From positions 1 through 6,021 of the forward strand of contig JAJYHS010000191.1 of assembly GCA_021784635.1 (NCBI GenBank): a stretch of 6,021 nt of DNA, in the 5' to 3' direction. Source of the stretch: a bacterium. GTDB lineage: Bacteria > Bdellovibrionota > Bdellovibrionia > Bdellovibrionales > UBA1609. Both the position numbers and the translations under genes were made by a program. Below, in pieces: positions 1-6,021 of this stretch (the first letter of the stretch is position 1; the number at the start of each line of letters is the position of its first letter). The notes below the pieces were generated by a model. It was not told the DNA's origin. It made no database searches and saw nothing but the letters and a program-made list of their open reading frames with translations.

Positions 1-1319
1 GAGTTAGCGGTTATGAAAACGTGATTGTCTTTGGGGTCGACGAAAAGACAAAGACGGCCGAGGATGTTCGCCGCCTCGGCGCCTCTGTTTATTCATGTCT
101 TAAGGCCAATAAAATTAAAGCAGCTGATGTGGCGTTTGAGCCAATGGTTCAATTAATGAAAAATTCGGCTGCCACAGCTCAAGCATTCGCCGAAGGAATA
201 TACCTTGCTGAATACGATTTTAACGAATTTAAAACCAAAAAAGACGAGCATAACGGCGCGCCGTTTGAACTTTCACAGATCGATCTTGTTGTCGAAAAGA
301 AGACCAACTCCGCAACTATAAAAAAGGCCGTCGAAACTGCGGCAACGCTTTGCGAATGCGTCAATTTTGCACGCGATCTCGGTAACACCCCAAGTAATTT
401 AATGACCCCCGAAATTTTAGCTGACGCCGTCGCGACCGCGGCCAAGGGCACTGGATTAAAGGTTACGGTATGGGATCGCGCACGAATAAAAAAAGAAAAT
501 TTTGGCGGACTGATCGGAGTTTCACTCGGTAGCGCCGTTGATCCCCGTTTTATAATCATGGAGTATCATGGCGGCGCCAAATCAAAAAAGCCCGTGGGTT
601 TTGTCGGCAAAGGCGTAACCTTTGACTCTGGTGGCATCAGTATCAAACCCTCCGCCGCGATGGAAGAAATGAAATTTGACATGTGTGGTGGGGCCGCAGT
701 AATCGGCACGCTACTTGCGATCGCAAAACTAAAGCTCAAGGTAAATGCCGTTGGTTTTGTGCCTGCAACTGAAAATATGCCGGGCCCCTTGGCCAATAAA
801 CCGGGTGATGTCTTACGAGCACGAAATGGAAAAACAGTAGAAGTTGACAATACTGATGCCGAAGGTCGGCTCATACTGATGGATGCGCTTTCTTACGCCA
901 GCGAGCAGAAACTCAGCGCCATTTTTGACGCCGCGACATTGACCGGCGCCTGTGTTGTCGCCCTTGGTAATACTTATACCGGAATGTTTACGCGTAATGA
1001 AAAATTGCGAAATAAAATTTTAGAGGCCGCGGCAAATTCCGGCGAACTGGTTTGGCCCATGCCGATTCACGACGATTATGTGAGTGATATGAAGGGCGTT
1101 TATGCCGATTTAAGAAACATTTCTTCGTTTAAAGGCGGCGGAGCATCAACTGCGGCGGCATTTCTTGAACAATTTGTCGATAAAGAAATCCCTTGGGCGC
1201 ATTTTGATATTGCCGGTACAGCCTGGCACGTCGGGAACCGACTTAATTATAGTGCAAAGAAAGGTGCCTCGGGCGTGATGGTTCGAACATTTGTCGAGCT
1301 TGCGAAACTTTTTAGTTAA
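1..1319 (+). CDS. pepA: Leucyl aminopeptidase (peptidase family M17), 5'-truncated by the window edge
   Basis: A cytosolic two-metal exopeptidase that removes N-terminal residues from peptides; family members are normally hexameric. The reading frame is open to the left edge (VSGYEN precedes the GTG codon at 21), so that GTG is an internal valine and not a start. Counting it as residue 1, the visible part has 432 residues. The spacing of the catalytic residues matches E. coli PepA with a constant offset of 73, so roughly 70 N-terminal residues are missing. The M17 catalytic set is intact. Metal ligands are K197 and D202 (VGKGVTFDSGG), D220 (MKFDMCG), and D279 and E281 in the family signature NTDAEGRL. 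Catalytic K209 (ISIKP) and R283 are also present. The C-terminal WAHFDIAGTAW motif (392-402) is typical. The N-terminal macro-like domain is only partly present (about 1-90). The TAA stop abuts the stop of the convergent gshA gene. The identification is very secure; whether the protein also binds DNA, as E. coli PepA does, cannot be judged. Confidence 0.96.
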   Translation, partial: VSGYENVIVFGVDEKTKTAEDVRRLGASVYSCLKANKIKAADVAFEPMVQLMKNSAATAQAFAEGIYLAEYDFNEFKTKKDEHNGAPFELSQIDLVVEKKTNSATIKKAVETAATLCECVNFARDLGNTPSNLMTPEILADAVATAAKGTGLKVTVWDRARIKKENFGGLIGVSLGSAVDPRFIIMEYHGGAKSKKPVGFVGKGVTFDSGGISIKPSAAMEEMKFDMCGGAAVIGTLLAIAKLKLKVNAVGFVPATENMPGPLANKPGDVLRARNGKTVEVDNTDAEGRLILMDALSYASEQKLSAIFDAATLTGACVVALGNTYTGMFTRNEKLRNKILEAAANSGELVWPMPIHDDYVSDMKGVYADLRNISSFKGGGASTAAAFLEQFVDKEIPWAHFDIAGTAWHVGNRLNYSAKKGASGVMVRTFVELAKLFS

Positions 1320-2561
1320 TCAGCGATATCCATAAAATTTGATATCCCCAGCTTGGGCTTCTAGCGCGATCGCTAGAACGCCTAATCGTGAAACCCAACC
1401 ATAAACATTCTCCATTGGGCAGTTTGCAATTTTAATTTGTAGATCCGAAACGCAAAGGCGCTTGTAAACGGCGCCCGGTGAATTCAAACTTTCATCGGGA
1501 CCCTTTTCAGAATGCGAACGCAGAAATCCGCCCACGAGATCGTCGCCCACGGTATAAATACAAGGCTCGGCGGCACCACCGTCGGGTTCATGATAACGAG
1601 TCGGAATACCCTCTTGAATAATCAGCTCCGTCACCTCGCGACCGCCCTTAGCGGCGCGCATTTTTTTTCTTACTTTGTTATTCCAATCTTGGATTTCGGC
1701 GCCTGAACGAGCCTGCATAACGGCCAATCCATAAGTCCCCGAATTGTTTTTCAGAAAACAAAACGGCTCACTTTTTATCCCTTGAATTTTATACTGTTCG
1801 CGGATCCGATCCAGAAACTCATCTACCTTTTTCGCAAGTTGATCGCGGCTATCAACATCATTCGCATCAAACGGAGAAAAAACGTCGGTGGCCACCTGCA
1901 GGCAATTCGGATTGATGTCTATTAATTTGGCAAAATCAGTTACCAACACGTTATATTGTTGAAAAAAACTGTATTTTTTGCGCCGATACCATCCCAACTC
2001 GCGCGGAGGGTTAAACGGAGTTCGAATCCCCTCGTACCATTGTTCGTAATCAACAGAAAAATCATTGTTGCAAATAACAAGATCAATTTTTTGATTGTCT
2101 ACCCACATCTGACCGTCGCGATTGATTGCTGAATGAACAACAACATTTGCGCCCGAAGATGTTGCGACCGTGACGGGCTGATTCATTTCCCTCGGGAGAC
2201 AGGCCGAAATAGAATAGCCGGCCGCTTCAAAAATTTTTAAAAGCGTTCGAATGTTTTCCCAATAAAAAACATTGCCGGTATGCTCTTCGCAAAGAAGCGC
2301 CAGGCTTTTAACTTCCCCATAATGGTTACTGACATACCGGCGGACAATTTCGTGAGCCGCCTCTTTGTCAGTGGGACAAATATTATTGAACCCGGCCGGG
2401 AACAAATTAGCATCCACAGGCACAACTTTTTCGCCAGAATCCCGCACGTCAAAACTCGCGTAAACCGGAAATTCTAAACCCTTTGCGCGCTCGTGATACC
2501 ACTCCGTTACGCGGGAACAGTTTTCGACAATTTTATTATGAATCTCATCCTGAATGTACAC
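1320..2561 (-). CDS. gshA: Glutamate-cysteine ligase, proteobacterial GshA (Acidithiobacillus-type, PF08886-like)
   Basis: Predicted to join L-glutamate and L-cysteine with ATP to give gamma-glutamylcysteine, the first step of glutathione synthesis in the cytosol. I recognise the family from its conserved blocks: VDANLFPAGFNNI (49-61), FCFLKNNSGTYGLAVM (267-282), TELIIQEGIPTR (311-322), AEPCIYTVGDDLVGGFLRSH (331-350) and LNSPGAVY (359-366). This is the small family first named from Acidithiobacillus ferrooxidans. It is unrelated by sequence to the E. coli-type GshA or plant-type enzymes, and the Lys/Gly-rich block followed by IIQEG resembles an ATP-grasp nucleotide site. Its 413 residues are near the usual family length. 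The start is GTG at 2561. An in-frame TAG at 2571-2573 leaves no earlier choice, and a GGGG core sits 4 bases upstream. It is the last gene of the - strand operon, 9 bases after the EI24 gene. No gshB (glutathione synthetase) is visible. The family call rests on recognised motifs; the reaction is inferred from the family. Confidence 0.85.
   Translation of the reverse strand: MYIQDEIHNKIVENCSRVTEWYHERAKGLEFPVYASFDVRDSGEKVVPVDANLFPAGFNNICPTDKEAAHEIVRRYVSNHYGEVKSLALLCEEHTGNVFYWENIRTLLKIFEAAGYSISACLPREMNQPVTVATSSGANVVVHSAINRDGQMWVDNQKIDLVICNNDFSVDYEQWYEGIRTPFNPPRELGWYRRKKYSFFQQYNVLVTDFAKLIDINPNCLQVATDVFSPFDANDVDSRDQLAKKVDEFLDRIREQYKIQGIKSEPFCFLKNNSGTYGLAVMQARSGAEIQDWNNKVRKKMRAAKGGREVTELIIQEGIPTRYHEPDGGAAEPCIYTVGDDLVGGFLRSHSEKGPDESLNSPGAVYKRLCVSDLQIKIANCPMENVYGWVSRLGVLAIALEAQAGDIKFYGYR
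1361..1376. repeat. Perfect short hairpin CTAGCG-CGAT-CGCTAG in the 3' end of gshA
   Basis: A 6-bp perfect stem with a 4-base loop lies about 40 bases inside the gshA stop. It would appear in the gshA transcript and in any pepA read-through transcript. It is not followed by a T-run on either strand, so it does not look like an intrinsic terminator. It includes the octamer GCGATCGC. It may simply reflect the codons for alanine, isoleucine and leucine. Confidence 0.35.
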
Positions 2562-2565
2562 GTTA

Positions 2566-2569
2566 CCCC
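2566..2569 (-). promoter_or_regulatory. Weak Shine-Dalgarno for gshA
   Basis: On the - strand the sequence TAGCGGGGTAACGTG joins the EI24 stop to the gshA GTG start. GGGG lies 4 bases before the GTG and is the only purine-rich candidate. The spacing is short, so translation of gshA probably depends largely on ribosomes terminating at the EI24 stop. Confidence 0.4.
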
Positions 2570-2570
2570 G

Positions 2571-3236
2571 CTAAGAACTTGCTGCCGAGCCGCTCGCTTT
2601 GTGTGCGACAATTGTTGCGCCAACAATCCCAAACGGCATGCACAAGACGATGAGGCCTGGGATGAACGCTGTCAAGCCGATGAAAACAGCCATCCCAAAA
2701 TACTCAGCCCATGCCTGGAGCAAAAATCGAAACCGTTTAACCAAGTGGTAACCTTTCAACGCAAATGTGTAATCAGTCAAATCAAACGCAATCAGCACAA
2801 AGCCAACAAAAGCAGCTAAAAAATTGAGCACCGGCACAAATGACAAAATAAATAATATTGCGGAGCAAGAAATTAGAATCGCCGCGCGCCCAAACGACGC
2901 AATCATCATTCGGCTTGAGTGGGCTAAGCGCGAGTTTAAGTCTTTATAGTCGCGTGTATATCCAAGTTGATCGAGAGTTTTTGACGCGAGAATCCTATAA
3001 AACGGAGAGCCGATTATAGACGCCGACACATAAACAAAAAATAAATAGAAAATGAAATATAAAATTCGCAGAAGCAGGCCGTGAATGTATTTCGTCCCGA
3101 GATAAATACCTAGAATAAAAATTAGCAGGTCAAGAATAAGCGGCAGTATGACCCACCTTTTCAGACCCGGCCGTTCGCGAAACTGTTTAAAGCCAGCAAA
3201 CACAAAGGTAAAGCCGAGCCAAAACCGCCGAATCAT
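2571..3236 (-). CDS. EI24/CysZ-family integral membrane protein
   Basis: A 221-residue inner-membrane protein with about five hydrophobic segments, near residues 28-47, 53-76, 115-136, 138-157 and 181-208. The N-terminus (FWLGFTFVFAGFKQFRERPG) and the block VPVLNFLAAFVGFVLIAFDL (134-153), followed by a DYTFALKGY stretch, are typical of the EI24 family (PF07264). That family includes E. coli CysZ, a sulfate permease feeding cysteine synthesis, and many uncharacterised bacterial paralogues. The visible length is slightly below that of E. coli CysZ (about 253 residues). The ATG start overlaps the lipoprotein stop as ATGA. No good Shine-Dalgarno is seen (GAGAG lies 13 bases upstream), so coupled translation is likely. 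The gene ends 9 bases before gshA and in the same reading frame. Sulfate transport would suit the neighbouring cysteine-using GshA, but sequence alone does not show the substrate, so I give no gene symbol. Confidence 0.82.
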   Translation of the reverse strand: MIRRFWLGFTFVFAGFKQFRERPGLKRWVILPLILDLLIFILGIYLGTKYIHGLLLRILYFIFYLFFVYVSASIIGSPFYRILASKTLDQLGYTRDYKDLNSRLAHSSRMMIASFGRAAILISCSAILFILSFVPVLNFLAAFVGFVLIAFDLTDYTFALKGYHLVKRFRFLLQAWAEYFGMAVFIGLTAFIPGLIVLCMPFGIVGATIVAHKASGSAASS

Positions 3237-4387
3237 GGATGCGATGCCGCTCTCTTTTTCTGCATCACATTTCGCATTCTTGCGAGAGCCTTTTGCTCCA
3301 AAATCGGGTTTGGATTAAGCACGCGACCGCCCCGCTTTAAACCTTGCGCACGCAGTGCTTCTCGCGTCAAATTCGTACCCACAATATTTGTGGCAATGTA
3401 GTTGCGAAACTCAAGTTTGCGTTGGCTCATCTGCCGCAAAAACTGAGTCACGATCGGCGGATCATCGGGGTCCGGAATGTGTTGCCGGTTAAGAGCTCTC
3501 AATGCTTGCACGGCAAGTTCGGCCAACTGTAGTTTGCGCCGCGCAATTCGCCGCCTGGCCAAATCGTTCAACCTTTTTTTATTTACTTTGTCGATATAAT
3601 ACCAGACGCCGTTATACGCGTTGATAATTTGATTGGCGGCCGATTGCGACGAATTTCGAACATCCAACTCGACAACTTTAAAAAGATATTTCTGTAGCGC
3701 GCGAAGACTCGCGATATACTGCTCTCCCGTCATCGTTCGCGGGTTAAGCTCTTGCATATTGCCCATCCCCAATAGAATTTGAGCGATATATTTAGCTCGA
3801 TCACGATCTGATTCGATCGAGTTGTAAATTTGACCCAAACCCTGTTCAGCAATTGCATAATAATGCCGGGCCACACGACGATTGCCTATGCGCGCGTACG
3901 CCGCAGCTAACCGGGCGGGGATTTCAGCCAATGTCACATCCGGCGGAAAATTAAAATTCCCTTGTGCGGCTTCGATCAAGGTCGGAATCGACATTGAATC
4001 TTGCCCAAGGCACGTATAGGTATCGGCCAATTGAATGAGGGCTCGCCCCTCAATTTGCGGGGCCACATTTCGTGAGAGCCTTACAACTCTTCGTAACCGT
4101 TCGCTTGCGATCTTGCACTCACCCGCCTCGTAATAAGAAAGGCCGGCGTTATAGATCACAATTAGGTCAAGCTGGTTAATGGGCGCGCTTAACGTAATGC
4201 CGTCAAATGCGCGCGCCGCCTCGAGATAATCACCTTCGCCAAGAAGTTGATTTGCAGCGCTGAATTTCTGAACCATTTCTTGCTGATGATCTCGATATGA
4301 TTTGTAGTAGCCGGTTCCTTGCATATGAGCACAACTAAATAGAAACAAACTACTTATTATGAACGCGAGCGGCTTCAACCAATTCAT
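3233..4387 (-). CDS. TPR-like lipoprotein with a basic C-terminal half
   Basis: A 384-residue predicted lipoprotein of unknown function. From the ATG, the signal peptide runs MNWLKPLAFIISSLFLFSC: a lysine, a hydrophobic core and a lipobox L-F-S-C with the lipidated cysteine at residue 19 (Phe at -2 is unusual but tolerated). The mature +2 residue is Ala, which does not signal inner-membrane retention, so an outer-membrane location facing the periplasm is plausible. TPR-like helix pairs are visible near 45-64 (ANQLLGEGDYLEAARAF), 76-105 (YNAGLSYYEAGECKIASERL), 116-141 and 156-184 (ARLAAAYARIGNRRVARHYY). The C-terminal half is strongly basic, with KKR, RRR and RRK clusters at 270-286 and a KR-rich tail. 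I chose the ATG at 4387 over the in-frame TTG at 4393, because GGAGGT lies at ideal spacing for the ATG and only 3 bases from the TTG. The gene overlaps the upstream ATPase gene by 38 bases and the EI24 gene by 4. TPR repeats suggest a scaffold role; BamD is an unlikely match because of size and layout. Confidence 0.8.
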   Translation of the reverse strand: MNWLKPLAFIISSLFLFSCAHMQGTGYYKSYRDHQQEMVQKFSAANQLLGEGDYLEAARAFDGITLSAPINQLDLIVIYNAGLSYYEAGECKIASERLRRVVRLSRNVAPQIEGRALIQLADTYTCLGQDSMSIPTLIEAAQGNFNFPPDVTLAEIPARLAAAYARIGNRRVARHYYAIAEQGLGQIYNSIESDRDRAKYIAQILLGMGNMQELNPRTMTGEQYIASLRALQKYLFKVVELDVRNSSQSAANQIINAYNGVWYYIDKVNKKRLNDLARRRIARRKLQLAELAVQALRALNRQHIPDPDDPPIVTQFLRQMSQRKLEFRNYIATNIVGTNLTREALRAQGLKRGGRVLNPNPILEQKALARMRNVMQKKRAASHP

Positions 4388-5426
4388 CGGCAATGACCTC
4401 CAAACTCGAAAGCCCTGACATTTCTCTATTCAGGTCAGGAATACGAATTACTGTTAAATTTTGCCGCCATTTTTTCACATATTCCAGATAAAGCTTCTCT
4501 CGCCCCGCGTGATAATCCCGCCATTTTTTATATTCAATAGCTAATTTTTCGTTTTCTGGCTCACCCAAACCGCCTAAGATTTCGACAAAAGCGCGGTTGA
4601 TTACGGTCAGCTCCAAGCGAAACCCTGATGAACGCAAATAAGTATTGAGCTCCTCAGCTTCGTGGAGCTTAGCTTCATTAAAGCCCGTCACAAGAACAAA
4701 CGCCGTGGTTTTTGAATGAAGCAGCTCTTGTACCATCTGAGTTTTCTGGCCAATTCGCGCCTGCACAGTGCGCACGCTTGCGAAAAAGTCGTTAAGCTCA
4801 CGCATAAACCCGCTGCCTGTAATTCGCTCAAGAGCGGATAAAACGGTGCGCGTACCACTTGAAATCAGGCGCTGAATGATCCCCCCGCCGGCCTCGTCGC
4901 CAATAAACCAGCGCACGATTTTATCTTGAAAAAGCGCACCAATTTTTTCGGGCGCCTCAAGAAAGTCAATGGCATGTTGCGCGGGAGGGGTGTCTAAAAT
5001 AATCAAATCAAATCGCTCGTCGGTTGCAATTTTTGAAAGCTGTAGAAGTGACGTAAACTCTTGCGAGCCGCTAAGGGTCGTCGAGAGTTCCTTATATAGC
5101 CGATTTTTTAGTAACCGGTCTGCAACAGTTGCATCTGTTGACGAAGAGGTTATAAATTCGCGAAAAATCGATTCCGCATCCAGTAATAGCGCAAAGATTT
5201 CTCCTTGATAATTTTGGTTTGGTACACGCCTGATTGTGGCCGAGCCACGAGACTCAATCCCCAGAGCCACTTTTAACCGTCTTGATGGATCAATCGTCAT
5301 GACCAAAACGCGGCGGCCCATTTTTGCAGCGGCAACGGCAAAACTCGCGCTTAAAGTCGTTTTGCCAACCCCGCCGCTACCCACACAAATTATGATTTTA
5401 TTATCTTGCAAAAGATTTGTGATCAC
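4350..5426 (-). CDS. ArsA/Get3-family ATPase, second of an adjacent pair
   Basis: A 358-residue soluble P-loop ATPase of the ArsA/Get3 branch of the SIMIBI (MinD/ParA-like) class. The Walker A is CVGSGGVGKTT (14-24) with K22. A switch-I-like stretch TIDPSRRL (44-51) contains D46. Switch II/Walker B is LIILDTPPAQHAIDFL (141-156), with D145 matching the DTAPTGH motif of Get3. The adenine-contacting Asn is probably N277 (VINR). An amphipathic helical region at about 160-235 fills the place of the client-binding helical subdomain. The second position of the P-loop, normally the signature lysine of deviant Walker A motifs, is Ser17. The only cysteine is C14, so neither the ArsA metalloid triad nor the Get3 CXXC zinc site is present. 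The start is GTG at 5426; TAA in frame at 5442-5444 limits the choice, and only a weak GGGTG precedes it. The gene begins 4 bases after the stop of the first ATPase. Mycobacterium also has an adjacent ArsA/Get3-like pair (Rv3679-Rv3680). The client is unknown; arsenite export is unlikely. Confidence 0.87.
   Translation of the reverse strand: MITNLLQDNKIIICVGSGGVGKTTLSASFAVAAAKMGRRVLVMTIDPSRRLKVALGIESRGSATIRRVPNQNYQGEIFALLLDAESIFREFITSSSTDATVADRLLKNRLYKELSTTLSGSQEFTSLLQLSKIATDERFDLIILDTPPAQHAIDFLEAPEKIGALFQDKIVRWFIGDEAGGGIIQRLISSGTRTVLSALERITGSGFMRELNDFFASVRTVQARIGQKTQMVQELLHSKTTAFVLVTGFNEAKLHEAEELNTYLRSSGFRLELTVINRAFVEILGGLGEPENEKLAIEYKKWRDYHAGREKLYLEYVKKWRQNLTVIRIPDLNREMSGLSSLEVIADELVEAARVHNK
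4396..4401 (-). promoter_or_regulatory. Strong Shine-Dalgarno (GGAGGT) for the lipoprotein gene, inside the ATPase gene
   Basis: The - strand reads TTTGGAGGTCATTGCCGATG. GGAGG is followed by 9 bases and then the ATG at 4387, close to optimal spacing. The alternative TTG at 4393 would be only 3 bases away. This site decides the start and lies within the last codons of the upstream ATPase gene. It is the only strong ribosome-binding site I see in the operon. Confidence 0.8.
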
Positions 5427-5430
5427 GTGT

Positions 5431-6021
5431 TCACACCCAATTTAGTTTCTGCGAAAGCATTTCGATCACCGTTTGACTGGCATCAGAAAACACAAGAGGC
5501 AGCACGTGAAACTCTTTGAGTGCCCGCTCAAGCTCCTTTAATTGGCGCGCCTGGCTTTGAATCGTATTGAGCACAAATTCAGCAAACGCATCTGACGAGT
5601 TCGATGGGTCCGATCTTTTAATTTGCAAAAAGTCGTCCCTGTTTAGGCCCGCTTCGTATACGCGATTGCAGATGATTGAAGCATTGACTCCGTAACGCGA
5701 TTTGAGATCCGCATTTAGTTCAATCGCCTCACTTGCGGGCAATTCCTCGGGGAGTGTCACGATCACGTATTGGCATAAATCGGCGCGCTCTATGACATCT
5801 CGAATGCGGCGCGACTGTTCACCCATCGGCCCGCTTTCGATGAGGTCCGCCATGCCGATCGGCGCTTGCAATAAGGCCAAAAAATGTCCTGTTGAAAACG
5901 CATCGACGACGATTCGATCAAACTCAAGCGGCGGACCCCACTGCCGTATGCCGCTTGTAATTTTACCTAAAACCGCGAGTTCTTTAAGCGCCGGGGCCGC
6001 GCGGATGAACGTTCGCATAAT
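5431..6021 (-). CDS. ArsA/Get3-family ATPase, first of the pair, N-terminus outside the window
   Basis: The last 196 codons of a second ArsA-like ATPase, open to the right edge (Ile precedes the Met at 6018). That Met is almost certainly internal, because the P-loop and switch I must lie upstream; I estimate about 100 residues missing. Counting that Met as 1, the recognisable parts are AAPALKELAVLGKI (7-20), which precedes switch II in paired ArsA-like proteins, and switch II FDRIVVDAFSTGHFLALL (33-50), with D39 and the TGH of Get3. LPEELPASEAIEL (89-101) is a common block of this group. CNRVY (117-121) holds the adenine-contacting Asn118. A charged helix (about 154-170) follows. Switch II differs from that of the second ATPase (DAFSTGH against DTPPAQH), so the two are diverged paralogues. 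They are separated by 4 bases and probably assemble together. Two isolated cysteines (82, 117) are visible, but no CXXC. Whether the P-loop is intact cannot be seen here. Confidence 0.85.
   Translation of the reverse strand: MMRTFIRAAPALKELAVLGKITSGIRQWGPPLEFDRIVVDAFSTGHFLALLQAPIGMADLIESGPMGEQSRRIRDVIERADLCQYVIVTLPEELPASEAIELNADLKSRYGVNASIICNRVYEAGLNRDDFLQIKRSDPSNSSDAFAEFVLNTIQSQARQLKELERALKEFHVLPLVFSDASQTVIEMLSQKLNWV

Larger units (their letters stand above)
1320..6021 (-). other. Predicted five-gene operon (ATPase-ATPase-lipoprotein-EI24-gshA)
   Basis: All five genes run on the - strand with junctions of 4 bases, a 38-base overlap, an ATGA overlap and 9 bases. There is no room for internal intergenic promoters or terminators. 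Three of the four junctions are of the termination-reinitiation kind, and the lipoprotein gene alone has a strong ribosome-binding site of its own. The promoter must lie right of the window unless one is buried in coding sequence. Further upstream genes cannot be excluded. Confidence 0.8.

Noticed and set aside
21..23. GTG at 21 as the pepA start
   Set aside because: The frame is open upstream to the window edge and the family needs about 70 more N-terminal residues.
179..874. Two - strand open frames (179-559 and 566-874) opposite pepA
   Set aside because: They lie antisense to highly conserved catalytic sequence of the M17 peptidase, show no recognisable motifs, and are explained as shadow frames.
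1306..1376. Bidirectional terminator between pepA and gshA
   Set aside because: The small hairpins seen (AACT-TTTT-AGTT, CCCA-AGC-TGGG, CTAGCG-CGAT-CGCTAG) are short, lie within coding sequence and lack a following T-run.
2237..2819. Open frames opposite or overlapping gshA and the EI24 gene (2237-2452 -, 2280-2477 +, 2493-2819 +)
   Set aside because: They sit in other frames of well-supported genes. Their translations lack domain features and no ribosome-binding site supports them.
4391..4393. TTG at 4393 as the lipoprotein start
   Set aside because: GGAGGT is only 3 bases from it, while the ATG two codons later has near-ideal spacing and a better signal peptide.
4350..5426. Arsenite efflux ATPase (ArsA of an arsAB pump)
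   Set aside because: No metalloid-binding cysteines, single-domain halves as two genes, and no arsB, arsD or arsR nearby.
4969..5445. Short + strand open frames opposite the complete ATPase gene
   Set aside because: Antisense to the P-loop and switch II coding sequence; low-complexity Ser/Arg-rich translations typical of shadow frames.
6016..6018. ATG at 6018 as the start of the first ATPase
   Set aside because: Starting here would lose the P-loop and switch I; the frame continues past the window edge.

Overview
This 6,021-base window is almost entirely coding and holds six genes in two converging transcription units. The proteins are typical of a Gram-negative bacterium: a lipoprotein with a signal peptidase II lipobox, an EI24/CysZ-type inner-membrane protein and a glutathione-synthesis enzyme. 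Overall composition is moderate, with neither extreme AT nor extreme GC. A paired ArsA/Get3-like ATPase module in a tight operon, next to a TPR lipoprotein, suggests a Bdellovibrio-like or other former-deltaproteobacterial lineage. That placement is an impression from gene content and has not been tested.

Layout. On the + strand, positions 1-1319 encode an M17 leucyl aminopeptidase (PepA type). It is complete at the C-terminus, and its N-terminus lies left of the window. On the - strand, reading from right to left, lie: (1) the C-terminal two thirds of an ArsA-like ATPase (5431-6021, beginning right of the window); (2) a second, complete ArsA-like ATPase (4350-5426); (3) a TPR-like lipoprotein (3233-4387); (4) an EI24-family membrane protein (2571-3236); (5) a glutamate-cysteine ligase of the Acidithiobacillus/GshA type (1320-2561). 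The junctions are 4 bp, -38 bp, -4 bp and 9 bp, so the five genes are very probably one translationally coupled operon. Its promoter lies outside the window. The pepA and gshA stop codons abut with no base between them.

How the genes may work together. The two ATPases look like subunits of a heterodimeric Get3/ArsA-type machine. The complete one has a P-loop in which the usual signature lysine is serine, and it lacks the cysteines of the arsenite pump and the CXXC of eukaryotic Get3. An arsenic-efflux role is therefore poorly supported, and membrane- or envelope-related protein handling is a better guess. The lipoprotein and the multi-span EI24 protein are plausible envelope partners. The last gene makes gamma-glutamylcysteine; it is either an operon passenger or a sign of a sulfur/thiol theme, since CysZ, a relative of the EI24 protein, is a sulfate permease.

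There is no gene-free stretch above 10 bases. I saw no RNA gene, mobile element, CRISPR array, attachment site or convincing terminator.
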